Shown: in pieces, positions 9,927-20,734 of the stretch
How the letters are laid out: every line of letters begins with the position of its first letter
How positions within the stretch are numbered: the first letter of the stretch is position 1
Assembly: GCA_003049465.1 (NCBI GenBank)
Contig: PYSS01000009.1
Location: 248,001 to 312,000, forward strand
From: Magnaporthiopsis rhizophila
Taxonomy: Eukaryota; Ascomycota; Sordariomycetes; Magnaporthales; Magnaporthaceae
DNA: 64,000 bases
Reading direction: 5' to 3'
Made by a program: the position numbers and the translations under genes
Notes under the pieces: generated by a model
What the model was told of the DNA's origin: nothing
Databases searched by the model: none
The model's input: the letters and a program-made list of their open reading frames with translations, nothing else

Positions 9927-11382
9927 TTTTTGAGCTTCGTAAGTAATAGTAACATCAGCGAACACTACATGTATGTACCCATGAATAATACTCGCAAAAT
10001 CGCACGTAGCAGAATAAGCCATTTCAATCAGCCCTTGCCATCTACAGAGGTCGAGCGTCGCCAAATTACTTCCTCTTCGAGCCTCCCATCTTGGAGCAGC
10101 AGCGGCACAGGCTCGTCGACGATACGAAGGTACTGGGGTCCAGTATCCGCCCCGAGCTCGTCCAGCGCACCCGAAGCCATAGTCGCCTTCGGCAAGCCAC
10201 GCGATGGGGGTTTCAGCCCTCGGCTACGACCCTCTTTTGACACATCTCCATAGCACTTCCCCAGGTGTCAACGAAGCGATCGCTCAGTTTGAGATCTGGG
10301 CCACCGGGTCAAAACCCCACTCTAGTTTAAAATAGGCCCGTGCCAAAAGAAGGGGGATCGACGAAGAGATGGATTCCCGTTAATGCTTGGTCCATTGTCG
10401 TTTCTTCCTTGCCACAGCTGGATTCGCTATTAGCCCCCATCTCGTTGAGGTTGCCGCGTAGTCGAGACGTCAAGATATCTCGGTAACATAGACGCGTATC
10501 GCCTCTTCATGCATGTTGTAGCACCCAGGCCTCATCGCATCGTGTATCCCACGGTCAGCCATCCAGCTTCCGTAATAGCCGCCCGGGAGCTGAGCGGCGC
10601 AGTACTGTAGACTTTGCGCCGCGAGGAAGGTGGACCCAGGTTGTGTCTTCGGGCCGCTCCGGGATCGAGATTTTAGGTGGCGGCACATTGACAGCGTTAC
10701 TTCGATGACCGTGCCCGCCCGGGCTCAATGTGGATCAAAGTCCTAGAATGAACTTGACGCCTCAACGGCTTCAGGGATTGGCATGGAACAACACTGGGGC
10801 ATGGATTGGGAGGGGTCTCGTTCTCCTGTCTCGAACAAACATCCAACCGGGCTTTGACGAGTTCAAAAATAGGGGATCGGAGAACATGCGCTTGGTAAAA
10901 CGCGCCGGCGCCGCAGGGATCGATCGCTGATGCGGGGTTACGCATTAAGGCAACAGTCGCAGGATCCCGAAACAAGGTCGATCTGGGTGCTGGCCAGACA
11001 GGATGTCAGTGCTTCGCCAAAACGGTCATTATCCATTTTTGGGCCGATCTCCAGACTGCCAAAACTCCGTGGCCCACTGTTGTTGCCCAAAATACCGCCT
11101 TGTCGGGAGGGTGGGTTGGTTCATCATGCGCTAGACCACGGTCTCCTCCGCAATGGCACGGTTATAAGAAGCATTCGCGCTCCCGCTGCAAACCTCTCTA
11201 TTGATGCTCCTCCATCACCATCCTCGCCATCAAGTTTCCAGTCCTTTTATCCTTTTTCCACCTCTCTCCTTCGATTCTCCACGATTGGCCGGTCCAACAT
11301 CTTTAATCGCCTTCTTTAGTTACTTTCCATACAAAGTCACATTGATCGTTCTCCCTCTAAACACCTCGGACCAACCAAAAAA
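9927..11382. other. Long intergenic region
   Basis: No supported gene across about 1.45 kb. Short ORFs on both strands lack domains. TATAAGAA at 11163-11170 lies about 215 bp before the next ATG, and a pyrimidine-rich stretch (11240-11330) follows, suiting the promoter and leader of the small secreted peptide gene. Confidence 0.5.
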
Positions 11383-11644
11383 ATGCAGTTCAAGACCCTT
11401 CTTGTCGTCGTCTTCGCCGGCCTCGTCGCCGCCACGCCCGTCCCTGACAAGCTGTCCGACCGCATCAAGGCCAACGAACGCGGCACCACCAAGTGCACGC
11501 GCAATGGCAGCGGCGCCATCTGCGACGACTTCCAGGGCGGTATTTGGTAGGCACACACATTGTCCACTTTCTTGTTCGGCCTAGCTAACCATCATCAACA
11601 GCACCATTGGCAAGAACGGCAACGGCGGCAGCTGCCTTTTCTAA
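11383..11644 (+). CDS. Small secreted four-cysteine peptide (68 aa)
   Basis: Two exons, join(11383..11546,11602..11644), 207 bases. The donor is GTAGGC, a branch-like GCTAAC occurs within the intron, and the acceptor CAACAG restores the frame as ..GGICTIGKNGNGGSCLF before TAA; without splicing the frame ends at TAG in the donor. MQFKTLLVVVFAGLVAATP is a signal peptide. The mature part is about 50 residues with four cysteines (TKC, AIC, GIC, GSC) crowded into the last 30 residues together with many Gly and Asn. This matches the general form of fungal small secreted cysteine-rich peptides (effector-like or antimicrobial-like). No named family recognised. It stands alone between long intergenic stretches and has its own promoter elements. 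Confidence 0.75.
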
Positions 11645-12059
11645 GGAGGAACAAACGATACTCGATACCTATGCTACAAACTAAAGCGGCGGACTAAAGA
11701 TGTTTGGGAGAAACGGATGAGAATGGGGAGGATAAGGATGCGGATAGAGGATGGTCGGTGGGAGAAAGCAGCAACGGAGTCTGATATCAATGCACCCGCT
11801 TGTTTGCAAACATCGGATTCCTCGGACGTGACGTCTGATTCTCCGGTGCCTGTCGCTGATGTTAGCCACGGGCGGTTGTCCTTTGACAAGGCAACAGTTG
11901 CTACAAAGCTCCGTCTCCGGAATATCCATCCATATTCTTCTCGGATGCGCTCACAGGGACCTAACCCAGCAGCACTACAATCCTCCTCAGACTCTCCTAG
12001 AAACGGGGTGATGGACCCGGCCGATGCCACGGCGATGCCACCAGATATTTATCAAGCCT
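11645..12059. other. 3' flank with open frames, no gene assigned
   Basis: Both strands are open here (plus 11717-12154, minus 11674-12030), but neither shows a domain, a splice-supported partner or a credible start. Possibly the decayed end of the relic that follows. Confidence 0.4.
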
Positions 12060-12840
12060 CCGTCCGCACGTGGGACTTTTCATGCACTCATATGGAGCGA
12101 TCGAGGACGCTGTCAAGAGTAGACCGCGGCACGCACGACAGCAGCAGGAACTGATACCCGCGCGGCCCCCCGGCCTCGGCCCCGGAGTCGTGCGGGCACC
12201 GGAACAGCATATTCTGGTCCGACACGACTATCTAGGTAGGCAGCGAGGCGACGGCGCCCCTCCTGGAACGTCCGGCCGCGCACACCCCTCCCTTCTCGAT
12301 GGCGGCAGCGGGTTAGGTGCGCGTGGTGCTGCCGACGAGCCCATTGCACCTCCTCGACGGCGGCGCGGGAAGCGTGGCCAGCGGACTCGGGAGTGACCGT
12401 CACGAAGCACTCCTCTTCCTCCTCATCGCCCCTTCATCGGCTCGCTTACGGCGGACGGACTTGACCACGTATTCGAATATGGCGATCATCATCCGGCAGC
12501 TTTGCATGTCTCTGTACCGTTCTGCTTGGTGAATTTTCTCCATGCCATTGACGAGCAGGCCCCGAGCTTCCCAGGTTCTGACAAGCTAGCCCACCTCGTC
12601 GGTCGTCCATGAGACCAGGCCGTGGGAGCAACGCCTGCCCGGTTCTGGCGGGCACAGCGGGTGGTACTTTGTGCGAGTCCACCGTGATGACCAGGCCCTC
12701 GCTTTGGTCCTCGCCGTGCCGGATGACACGATGGGGTACCTGGCTGTGGTCGGCCTTGAAGGCTGCAATTAGGTGGCAGCTTCGCAGCAGACCGCCGCCA
12801 GCTGTCGCAACACTGAGCCTGCCTCCCCTCTGCAAGGCTT
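12060..12840 (-). pseudogene. Decayed gene of unknown family
   Basis: On the minus strand, coding-like text jumps between frames: DHSQVPHRVIRHGEDQSEG (about 12740), then PEPGRRCSHGLVSWTTDEVG, then an in-frame TAG (12586-12588), then LVRTWEARGLLVNGMEKIHQ and RYRDMQSCRMMIAIFEYVV, and later SDQNMLFRCPHDSGAEA around 12200. Amino-acid composition and GC use look coding, but no single frame or set of introns joins the pieces. The stop would be explained by CAG to TAG. I do not recognise the family. It could also be a real gene with sequencing indels. Confidence 0.4.
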
Positions 12841-13220
12841 TCGCGTGAAGCGACTGCTACCTGCTGATGGGAGTTTCTCGACGTGGGTCTCTTGATGGCG
12901 GCGGTTACCGCTAGGCATAGTTCTCGAAAAATGTCAAGGGCCAGGGTCTGATTGGAGATTTATAGAGGTCGGGCGTCCTCTGCACCTTTTTCTTTTTATT
13001 TTTATCCAGAGAGAGGCAACATTCAGTTCTATCTACGAAGCATCATGTACATCTCGCCCGGAAGGAGATGATGATGTAGGGGCGGCATAACAACATTAGG
13101 CTGCATCACCGCAGCAGCTTAGGGTTTAGGGTTCCCCCGGAAATAACGTCAAGGTATACACCAATTCGTCAACGAATTAAATCCAGCCGTCCTAAAGCCC
13201 ACTCCACTACACCGCACGCA

Positions 13221-14826
13221 CTACTGCCCAGAGCCCCTGGCAGGCAAGCTGTCGAAGCTCTGGCCGTAGAGAGAGACGGCGTGTGCAATGGCCTTCGTCA
13301 CTTGGAGGAAGGGCTCGGCGTTGATGTTGGTCACTAAACGTCGACGTTAGTCACAGTAGTCGAGTCGGGTTTTAAATCAAATCGACAGAACGCCAAACTT
13401 ACTGTTATCCCCAGCCTTGTGGTTTTGGGGGTCAGAGGGGACGCCGGCGGTGCCGCCGAACATGGCCACCTGCTCGGGGGTCTTGATCTCGGAGCCGCCG
13501 GTGAACAGGCCGCTGACGGGGATGCGGGCGTCGACAAAGGCGGCGTGGTCGCTGGCGTTGCGCAGGTCGAACGACGTGTAGTTGAGGCCGGCCACGCCCT
13601 TGAAGTAGTCCTGGAACATCTTGGTGGCCTCGGCAACGCCCGGCGGCGGCGCCCGGCCCGCAAAGGTGGTGCCGTTGGTCGCGTAGATGGCGTAGAACCA
13701 GTTGACGGACGCGACCATGTCGAGGTTGAGGTAGAGCCGGATCTTGTCGCGCTCGGCCTGGCTCAGCCCCTTGACGTACTGGTTCGAACCGACCATGCCA
13801 TTCTCCGAGCCCGACCACCAGCTGAACCGGATGGCGTTCTTGGTCGAGAACTTGGCGAGCTGGGCCGCGACCTCGAGGATGCTCACGGTGCCCGAGACGT
13901 CGTCGTTCATGCCGGGGTTGAGCACGTCCGTGTCGTAGTGGGCGCCGAGGTGGAGGACGTTGTTGGGATCGCCGCCCTTGGTCTGGGCGATGATGTTGTA
14001 CGTCTTCGTCTCGGGGATGGTGACGTTCACTTCGGCCTTGAGCGAGGTGCTCTTTTGCAGCTTGGCAGACAGCGCTTTGCCCGTCGCTAGCGTGACAGCG
14101 GCGGTCGGGGCGAAGGATCCTGTCATGCCGAAACCCCAGGTGGTAAAGTTCTCGGCCGGATTGGTGTTGTAGATAATGGCCGCCACCGCGCCGGCGGCGG
14201 CGGCATTGCTGGACTTGACGCCAAAGCTGCAGGTGCCGCGCGAGATCAGGGCGACTGCTCCCTTGACCGCTGCGGGGAAGTCCGTCTAGAAGAGTAATAA
14301 TCGTCAGTCCTGTTCTGGAAGCCTGGATCCCAGCAGCCAAAGGATTGAGCCTACAGCATTGCACCCAAGGTTGGTTACAGATACTAGTGGTCCGCTTGCC
14401 GATCCTCTGGGCGAGCCAATGACAACCTGCGAGTCGTACTTGGAGCCAGCGACGGTGACACCAGCTTTGCCGTCCCCCAGAATAGTGAGCTCCTGAGTCT
14501 TGACGTCGTAGTAGTCCAGGGCACTGAGGGTGTCCTTGATGTACTTCAAGGACGCCGCCAGGCCGGGCGTGCCAACGGCACGGTTCCGCTGCGGAGTGGA
14601 GTAGGCCTGGTCCTCGAAGATCTTGGCCTTGCTCATAAGCGCATCGGCGGTCAAGAGCTTTCGGAGAGCCTCCTGTTTTGGAGCGAGAGCGGTTGGTCAA
14701 ATATGGCCGAGGAGGAAGACCGTGATGGTTAGAAGAATAACATACCGAGCTCACGGGCGGCTTCGTCTGTCCCGCCACAAGACCACCGAGTCCCACGAGG
14801 GAGTATAAAGAGAGTGAAGCCTTCAT
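13221..14826 (-). CDS. Secreted M28 aminopeptidase with PA domain
   Basis: Four exons, complement(join(13221..13333,13403..14285,14355..14672,14746..14826)), 464 residues. Signal peptide MKASLSLYSLVGLGGLVAG. A PA (protease-associated) domain occupies roughly residues 110-215 (KGAVALISRGTCSFG). The zinc peptidase domain shows LGAHYDTD (His249), NDD (Asp261), LNLDMVAS (Asp) and the late DPQNHKAGD His. The glutamate pair normally read as EE in WWxxEE is here WWSGSENG: Glu294 (zinc ligand) is present, but the preceding general-base Glu is Ser293. The family (secreted leucine aminopeptidase, Ape3/Lap2-like) removes N-terminal residues from peptides; with the general base changed, activity may be weak or lost. 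Junctions give DNMTNINAEPF and NLGCNATDFP, which match family text, so the gene model is firm. Confidence 0.92.
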
Positions 14827-15408
14827 CGTGGGTGTTTGTCCGTTCTCAAGTCGCGTGCTGAGTGCGTGGGGCAGACGACGGTTGAGGCCGAATCGAACGG
14901 GCACCGCACGCTTTTGAAGACTCTCTCGCCGTCAAATCGACCAGAACTTCTGAGGCTGTTGGGGCATCCCCTGGCAACAGCATCCCACTTGATGGACGGG
15001 TGTCCGGAATACCAAGTGACGTCGGCATGGATGGGAATGAGGGGCCTACAACGTGCCATTGCGTCGGTACTCCCCAATTCGGAAGTTTCGTGTTTTTCTT
15101 TGCTTTCTGGAAGCATAAACGGGCGGTATTAGGTTCAAAGGACCCGGGAAGCGGGAAAGGTAAACAAAATGATCGCCGCATCTGCCGGCCAGAAAGGGGC
15201 CACTGGGGCTCACGCATTGATGCGCAGTTGTTTGCTGAGAAATTGCAGGAGGTGTCACTGAGCCCCAGCGCCAGCCCTACCTGAGTCGACAAACTGAAGG
15301 CAATTAAATTGATGACTGATGGCAGCCGCCGCAGCCAGCTTTTGTTTCTTTGCCACGTCAAAAATAATCTCCGAGACTGGAGCTCAGTCAGCCCTGTTGT
15401 TCTTCCAT
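14827..15408. other. Intergenic
   Basis: Upstream of the minus-strand aminopeptidase and downstream of the next minus-strand gene. No feature recognised beyond overlapping short ORFs without domains. Confidence 0.6.
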
Positions 15409-16996
15409 CTAGCCCTCGGTGCTCAGCGGCCAGTTGGAGTTTCGCCTGCTTTTCTTCAATGCCTCCGACACGCTCGGCAGGCTTGGCGTATCCGATACCG
15501 TGACTGGGCTGACCGCCCCCGTCTTCCACGACTGCCGAATGTCGCGGCCGGCAACCGGCCGCGGACGCTCCTCCTGCACCCTCCCCAGTCGTTGCTGAAA
15601 GAAGGGCGACCTGGATCCCGAGACTCTCTCATCGTCTCCACCTGCGAGGCTAAAGCTGCCGACGCTAGGAACGGCAGACAGGTTTGCCGTGGAGGGCCGC
15701 CACGCCGTTGCTGCTTGCGAGGAGAAATCGCTACTCGCGTGCCTGACCGAGAACGGGAGCTCGCTACGGCGAGTCGACGCGGCGCCCGCGGCGGACGGTG
15801 TTGGCGTGCGCATCACAGCTGTGACGCCCGTGCTGAGGGCCCCGTCGGTGGCCGTCGCTGGGCTGGACGGGCGTGCCAGCTGGCCGGTGGCGCGTGTCCT
15901 AGATGGCATGGGTGTGGCAGTGGCAGCAGCAGCAGCAGCGATGCTCCAGCTAGCAGGCGTAACCATCTGATGCCCGTCGCGACCGCTCGAATTGCTTCCA
16001 GAGCCGTCGATGACATGTGTTGTGGACAGCTCCAGGATGCCCCGTTTCTCCTCCTCGGATGCCATCCGCTGACGGGACCCGGCGGCCCCGGTCGCAGCGG
16101 AGTCGACCGCGCCCAGCTGGTGCCGACTTCGGGAGCGCTTGCGTCGCATAAACAGCCAAAACCCCAGAAAGCACAGCATCGTCGTCCCTATGGCGGTGAC
16201 GGCGATGCCGGCCGCCGCCTGCGTCACGGGCACCGACGCGTTTTTGGCCTGCTGCACCCGAGAGTCTACCTCGGCCTGTGATGTGAAGTCAGCCCTGTTA
16301 GCCGCGGGCGTTCGTTCCCACGATCCAGGTTCTGTCCATGTCCCCTCTCACCTTTGCCTGTGATGCTTCCGCCGCCATCGCATCAGCACTCGCCTGCGCG
16401 GCCCTTGCGCTAGCCTGGGCATCCGCCAGCTCGCTCTGCGCAGCCGCCTCGGCGCTGGTGCGCGCTTCCGCGATCGAGACTGACGCCGCAGCCGCGACAG
16501 ACGACGCCGACGACTGCACGGCCGCGACGCTTTGCGTCAACACCACCTGCACTGACGATGCCGACGCGCGCAGCTGATCCCGCGCCGATGATGCTGACGA
16601 CTGCGCTTCATTGACCCGCTGCGACAGCTGTGCCGCGCTGGACTGAGCCGCCGCAAGTGCGCTGCTCAGGGAGGATAGCTTCGACGAGATTGAGGCCTGT
16701 TCGTCTGGACGGCCGCCGGGTTGTGCTCCTGGCCTGCCCGGCGCCTCTGGAAACTGTGCTACGCGCTTTCGCAGCTCGGCTGGCGGTAGAGGACTCCTTG
16801 GCGTCGGCGTTATCAACGGCTGCTCGGCGTCGTCGGGTGGTGTTGAGGCCGTATACAAGGCCGGTTTACTCGGCGAAAGATCCAGACTAGAGTGGAATGG
16901 TTCCTGGGTATCCTCGTGTGGCACATCGCGGGCGTCTTGGTCTTGTTCCTCCTCTTGGCGGTATCGATGCCCGAGGCATCTGCAACCGGACTCCAT
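15409..16996 (-). CDS. Single-pass membrane protein with Ser/Ala-rich coiled outer region
   Basis: At least two exons: 16352 up to about 16996, then 15409..16275. The intron (GTGAGA...CACAG) joins EASQAK to AEVDSRVQQ in frame. From the ATG at 16996 the model gives 503 residues, but the start is uncertain and further 5' exons may exist at 17190-17870. Order: Pro-rich segment; long Ala/Ser/Gln region (about 95-220) with heptad-like QSSA/ASA repeats; TM segment (IAVTAIGTTMLCFLGFWLFM) followed by basic RRKRSRSR; then a roughly 220-residue Ser-rich cytoplasmic tail. The layout resembles fungal wall-stress-sensor or stalked surface proteins. No enzymatic domain. Function unknown. Confidence 0.6.
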
Positions 16997-17189
16997 CCTT
17001 CAGCCAAACGTAAGAGATGCCCCGTCACTGGACCACATTGGATGGCGAAGCACTGGCATACGCCGATAGGAGGCAAACAGACTGACTGGCACAGGAAATG
17101 ACCAGTTATTATGGTCTTCCGACGGCCCAGCCCACGCTCAATGCACGGAAACCCGCAACTGGCACTTTTCCCATGCTGTCGAGAACGAA

Positions 17190-17870
17190 TTTAGGATTAA
17201 GTATCGTCGAATCCTCGACCTGAAACCATGCAGGCAACTTGGGCCGTCGTCTCGGGGGGTTTGGACGTACAGGCCGGCATGCCGCCAGTCATGTTATTCC
17301 TGTCATACAGGATCCGAGCTGCCGCGACATGGACTGTCAGGTTTGCTTCCTCGCTCGAGCTGCAGATTTCGGTTCTCGCCCCAACGGATGGCCTCGACGC
17401 ATGCGTAATGTCCTGCAGCCGTCCCATCCACAAGCTCTATCAGCGCCGTGGCGAGTTTGTATCAGGATCGGAGTATGCACCTCTCGCTTGGTCTTTTGGA
17501 AGCCTTCCAGACTTAGCACCGACATTAGACGACGAGGGCAGGCTCTGTCGGTCTATATATGGTGCGACATGAATCCGATGTTGTTCAGAGGCAAAGCTGT
17601 TCGCGGCGATGGCGTCCACGGTCCCTCCGCTCTCGGCCATTTGATACGATCGACTCTGCAGAAGCAGCACACCTGCATGACGCACAGATGCCGGCCCTCG
17701 CCGCCGCGCTGCCCGTTTAGAGGGCACCGCCTCGTGGGTTGGGGTTGGGCCTGGGGTTGAGCCCAATGCTACTGCCGTCGCCACCACCACAGGCCAAAGA
17801 CTACGCTGCCCCGACACGGATGTAGAGGTAACTGCAAACGTCGTACATAAAGGGCCCGGCCAAACCACGT
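17190..17870 (-). other. Coding-like stretch, possible 5' exons or relic
   Basis: On the minus strand one frame reads SGQRSLWPVVVATAVALGS (signal-peptide-like, about 17810) and continues to 17440. After two stops the same frame resumes with EEANLTVHVAAARILYDRN and a two-Cys segment ending at 17197. Another frame reads KLATALIELVDGTAAGHYAC (about 17450). These could be the signal peptide and outer Cys domain of the membrane protein at 15409-16996, or a broken gene. No splice set was found that joins them cleanly. Confidence 0.3.
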
Positions 17871-18667
17871 CTTACCCAAAAAGTGATCGCCCGGGATAAA
17901 ATGAACTAGGTTTTCACAGCTCACTTCAACGCTCGCTGTCCTCGGCGGCCTCAACGCACTCGAGCCTTCATCAGTGTCGGGATCGACGAGCTCGGCATAT
18001 ACGCACCCTTGCTCGTCAGTCCCGAGCCTTTCTTCGACGAGCTCCCTGCCCATCCTGGCCCGTTGCTCAACTCGGGCGAGCCTCGGTTTGTCGGTGTATC
18101 CAGGGTGCCTCCGCCTATTTCCAACCACCGGTTGTGTGCGCGCATATTTACCTGAAATCTATTCGGGCTCCGAAATCGCCGACGTCGTCGTGAACCCACA
18201 AGGACTTTGCAAGCTGCGCATGATCCTCGAGCAGGCAGGCAGGCAGGCAGGAGCCCACCCCTGCGTGTTGGCAATGCGATAACACAGCGTCAGCTTCACC
18301 AACCCAAGTAGCAGTACCGGAGTGAGTAAATCATCAGCTAGGGGCGGTAAACTAATAGCGGCTTGATGCATTCCAAAATCTTAGTATCTTAGTTTCCGCA
18401 CCTCCGATAAAATTTGCTGGCCTGAGATGAGTTATTGCGCGTTTCCCATGAGTATCTTTTCTTTTTTTTTTTTTTTTTTTTAATATTATCACCATCATTC
18501 TACATGTGGCGGTCCTGCACGAACTCCCCGGAGGGCCTCCACATCGCAAGGACGTCATATCTACAGCTTATTAAATATCTTAGAAAATCCTTCAGGCAGA
18601 AGCCGTCTTCGTACCGGGTAAGTAGTCCAAATCATACAGATCCCTGGGATGCCTAGGTCCCTAATGT
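17871..18667. other. Intergenic with microsatellite
   Basis: Open frames occur on both strands (minus 17769-18128, plus 17974-18282) without domains. A (GCAG)n run lies at 18231-18251 and a poly-T run at about 18464-18481. No gene called. Confidence 0.45.
18231..18251 (+). repeat. (GCAG)n microsatellite
   Basis: Five tandem GCAG units. Confidence 0.85.
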
Positions 18668-19504
18668 TCAATCTTTCTGTGCAGGTTGCACACTCCCCTC
18701 TCTGACCTGTTGCGCGCCTTCTACACGTTTCCGCCGTTCTGCCCGTCGATAACGACAACAAAAGAAGCAGCAGGTTGCCACCAAGACGACAACAATGATC
18801 GGTACGCCAATCATCAGAAAGTACATCACGGGGGAGTTGAAATTGTAGCCGTCAGTGCGCTGTACAGGATCGCAGTCTCGCTCCGTGACGGTAGATCCCG
18901 GCACCCAGCTCGACAGCATCCTGTCGGGGCAGGTCAACGCAGGCGGCGTTGGCGATAGGGACATGGTGTCGGTTGCCTCCCAGCGGATCTGCCACGCGCG
19001 ATGGAACCGAAGTCCATCTGGCGTGGCTTGTATGCTCTGCACGCAAGCCTTTCCCGTGACCCCCTGCGCCTCGAGGGCGCTGGTCATGTATGGAGCCGGG
19101 TCGCCAAGGGTGAAGCCGCGGGCGCAACAATACGCGGTGCTGACGTCGCGGTTGGAGGTGGATGGTGAGGAGCCGGCGGTGGCAGGCGTGTAGGTGGTTC
19201 CGAGGGAATAAGCGGTCCAGTCGCTTGGGCAGACAGCCGGGCTGAAGGTGAAGGCACCGCCCCAGCCCGGCGGCTGGCACTTGTCGAAGCGCGGGTCCGC
19301 CGTGTCCGAGGCCACGACCGGGAAGGTGGTCGTTGTGTAGTTGCTCCAGGCGCCGCTCACGACACCGCTTGTCGTGGTCCAAATGTCGGCGCACGAGGGC
19401 GGCGGCGCGAAGGGGGTCGTGAGGGCGATTGCCGACGTCGCCGTCGCCCTCGCCGTTGTGGTCGACGAGGACCCGTGGCCGGAGGAAGCCGTAGTTTGCG
19501 ACAT
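18668..19504 (-). CDS. Fungal single-pass surface protein, unknown
   Basis: Single-exon frame of 278 residues from the ATG at 19504; an upstream in-frame ATG at 19705 would add 67 residues of unlike composition. The N-terminus is Thr/Ser-rich and lacks a signal peptide, then reads LTTPFAPPPSCADIWTTT, an opening common in uncharacterised Pezizomycotina membrane proteins. The outer part has about ten cysteines (PPSC, FDKCQPP, AVCPSD, AYCCAR, KACVQ, LTCPD, RDCDP). A TM segment (MYFLMIGVPIIVVVLVATCC) at about 225-250 is followed by basic RYRRAERRKR and a short tail. The family probably acts at the cell surface; no enzymatic role is evident. It has the same general plan as the neighbouring gene at 15409-16996. 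Confidence 0.75.
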   Translation of the reverse strand: MSQTTASSGHGSSSTTTARATATSAIALTTPFAPPPSCADIWTTTSGVVSGAWSNYTTTTFPVVASDTADPRFDKCQPPGWGGAFTFSPAVCPSDWTAYSLGTTYTPATAGSSPSTSNRDVSTAYCCARGFTLGDPAPYMTSALEAQGVTGKACVQSIQATPDGLRFHRAWQIRWEATDTMSLSPTPPALTCPDRMLSSWVPGSTVTERDCDPVQRTDGYNFNSPVMYFLMIGVPIIVVVLVATCCFFCCRYRRAERRKRVEGAQQVREGSVQPAQKD

Positions 19505-20734
19505 CAAGAACTGATGGACTGAGACCGTTATGCCTCGTGTGCGGCTGCGCAAGGAGAAGCTCGGAGGCCCCTCCAGGACAAAAGATGCACGTACATAAGG
19601 TACGTGGTCGTACGAAGGCGAGGAAGGGATGTGGTGATGGCAGTGGCGGAAAAGCTTAACCCCATGGATTATGGAGCTCGCGGTCGGAGCAGAGGTCGCC
19701 CCCATGAGGGTGGTTCCTTCTCGGTGTAAAATTGGCCCCCGTCAGCCGATGTTGCTTCTGGCGCAAGCGACATCGTGGGGCCGAGAAAATTACCTGGACC
19801 CCACAGGTTCCGCCTTATAGCGTCCCAACAGGCCACACGGATTGATTGCTGGCATCACAGGATGTGGCCCCTTTCATAATGCGTTTGTGCCGTTGGTTGC
19901 ACCGTTGCGTCCGCTGGCCAAAGCAGGTAAGGCGAGGTGGGGTACCCGTCGGCAAGTTGGGACCTACCTAGGTATATACATTACATAGGTACCACCTCCC
20001 TACTTTAGGCAATCGGGTGGATATCTATCAATGAACAGGGTATTCGATCGGACTTTTGTATCGCCTTTAACCTCTTTAGCCGCTCGAAGCTCCTGTGGGG
20101 TAGGTAGGGGGCAAAGAGCCCACTTGCAACCAACAACAACTTTTGTCATTTGACTCCACAGCGGATGTGTGGTTTACGCAGGTGAGTATCCATGCTGGAG
20201 CGGGCCGGAAACGAAGCTGGCGTGTTGGCGCTCTCGTCAACACGGCAAATCCCTGGGTAAGCAACACGGACAGGCCCGACGACCCCGAACATACATACCA
20301 GCCGGGCCCCGCTTCCTCCCGCATAAGACAGGCAGCCTCGACGAAATGGATTAATATTATCCACACCGTCCAATATGTGACACAAATCACGGAACGGAGC
20401 TGGAGGCGGGGACCGGGCTATGGGGGCGGTGTGTTGGTAATGATTTTTTTTCTTGTTAGCTTGCATGTGGGCTGCTTGCGGGGGACTTTCTCCCCGTGGA
20501 GCTCGGGTGCCTTTGCAAAGCCGTCAAGGGCCGGCGAAGGGCATGGTGCGGTAAGAAGTTGGAGCCTGGCAGGAAGGCGAAGGACGGTAGTCATAGGCCG
20601 AGGACGGCATGGGTAATATAAAAGCCTCGTGGCTGTATCGTCATCTCCAAGATTCCGGGAGTTTTCTCTACAGCGTCGGCAAGTTTTGCGGCTTTCCCTT
20701 CCACCATTGCAGGAAGCCATTCTTGTCTTCCAAA
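19505..20734. other. Divergent intergenic region
   Basis: Promoter space for the minus-strand surface protein and the plus-strand GH55-PLC gene. Contains overlapping CCTAGGTA-type palindromic motifs near 19965-19995. TATAAAAG at 20617-20624 is 111 bp before the ATG at 20735. No gene recognised. Confidence 0.55.
20617..20624 (+). promoter_or_regulatory. TATA box of GH55-PLC gene
   Basis: TATAAAAG, 111 bp upstream of the ATG at 20735. Confidence 0.5.

Noticed and set aside
13119..13136. Telomere-like TTAGGG/TTTAGGG units
   Set aside because: Only two units, which can arise by chance; no longer array and no subtelomeric signature.
13432..14904. 490-codon minus-strand ORF overlapping the M28 gene in another frame
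   Set aside because: Runs through the M28 exons and introns in a shifted frame; low-complexity Arg/Gly/Pro text.
16892..17101. Plus-strand ORF beginning MEWFLGILVWHIAGVLVLFLLL, signal-peptide-like
   Set aside because: It is antisense to a charged region of the minus-strand membrane protein, has no domain and no splice partner; hydrophobic antisense of charged codons is expected.
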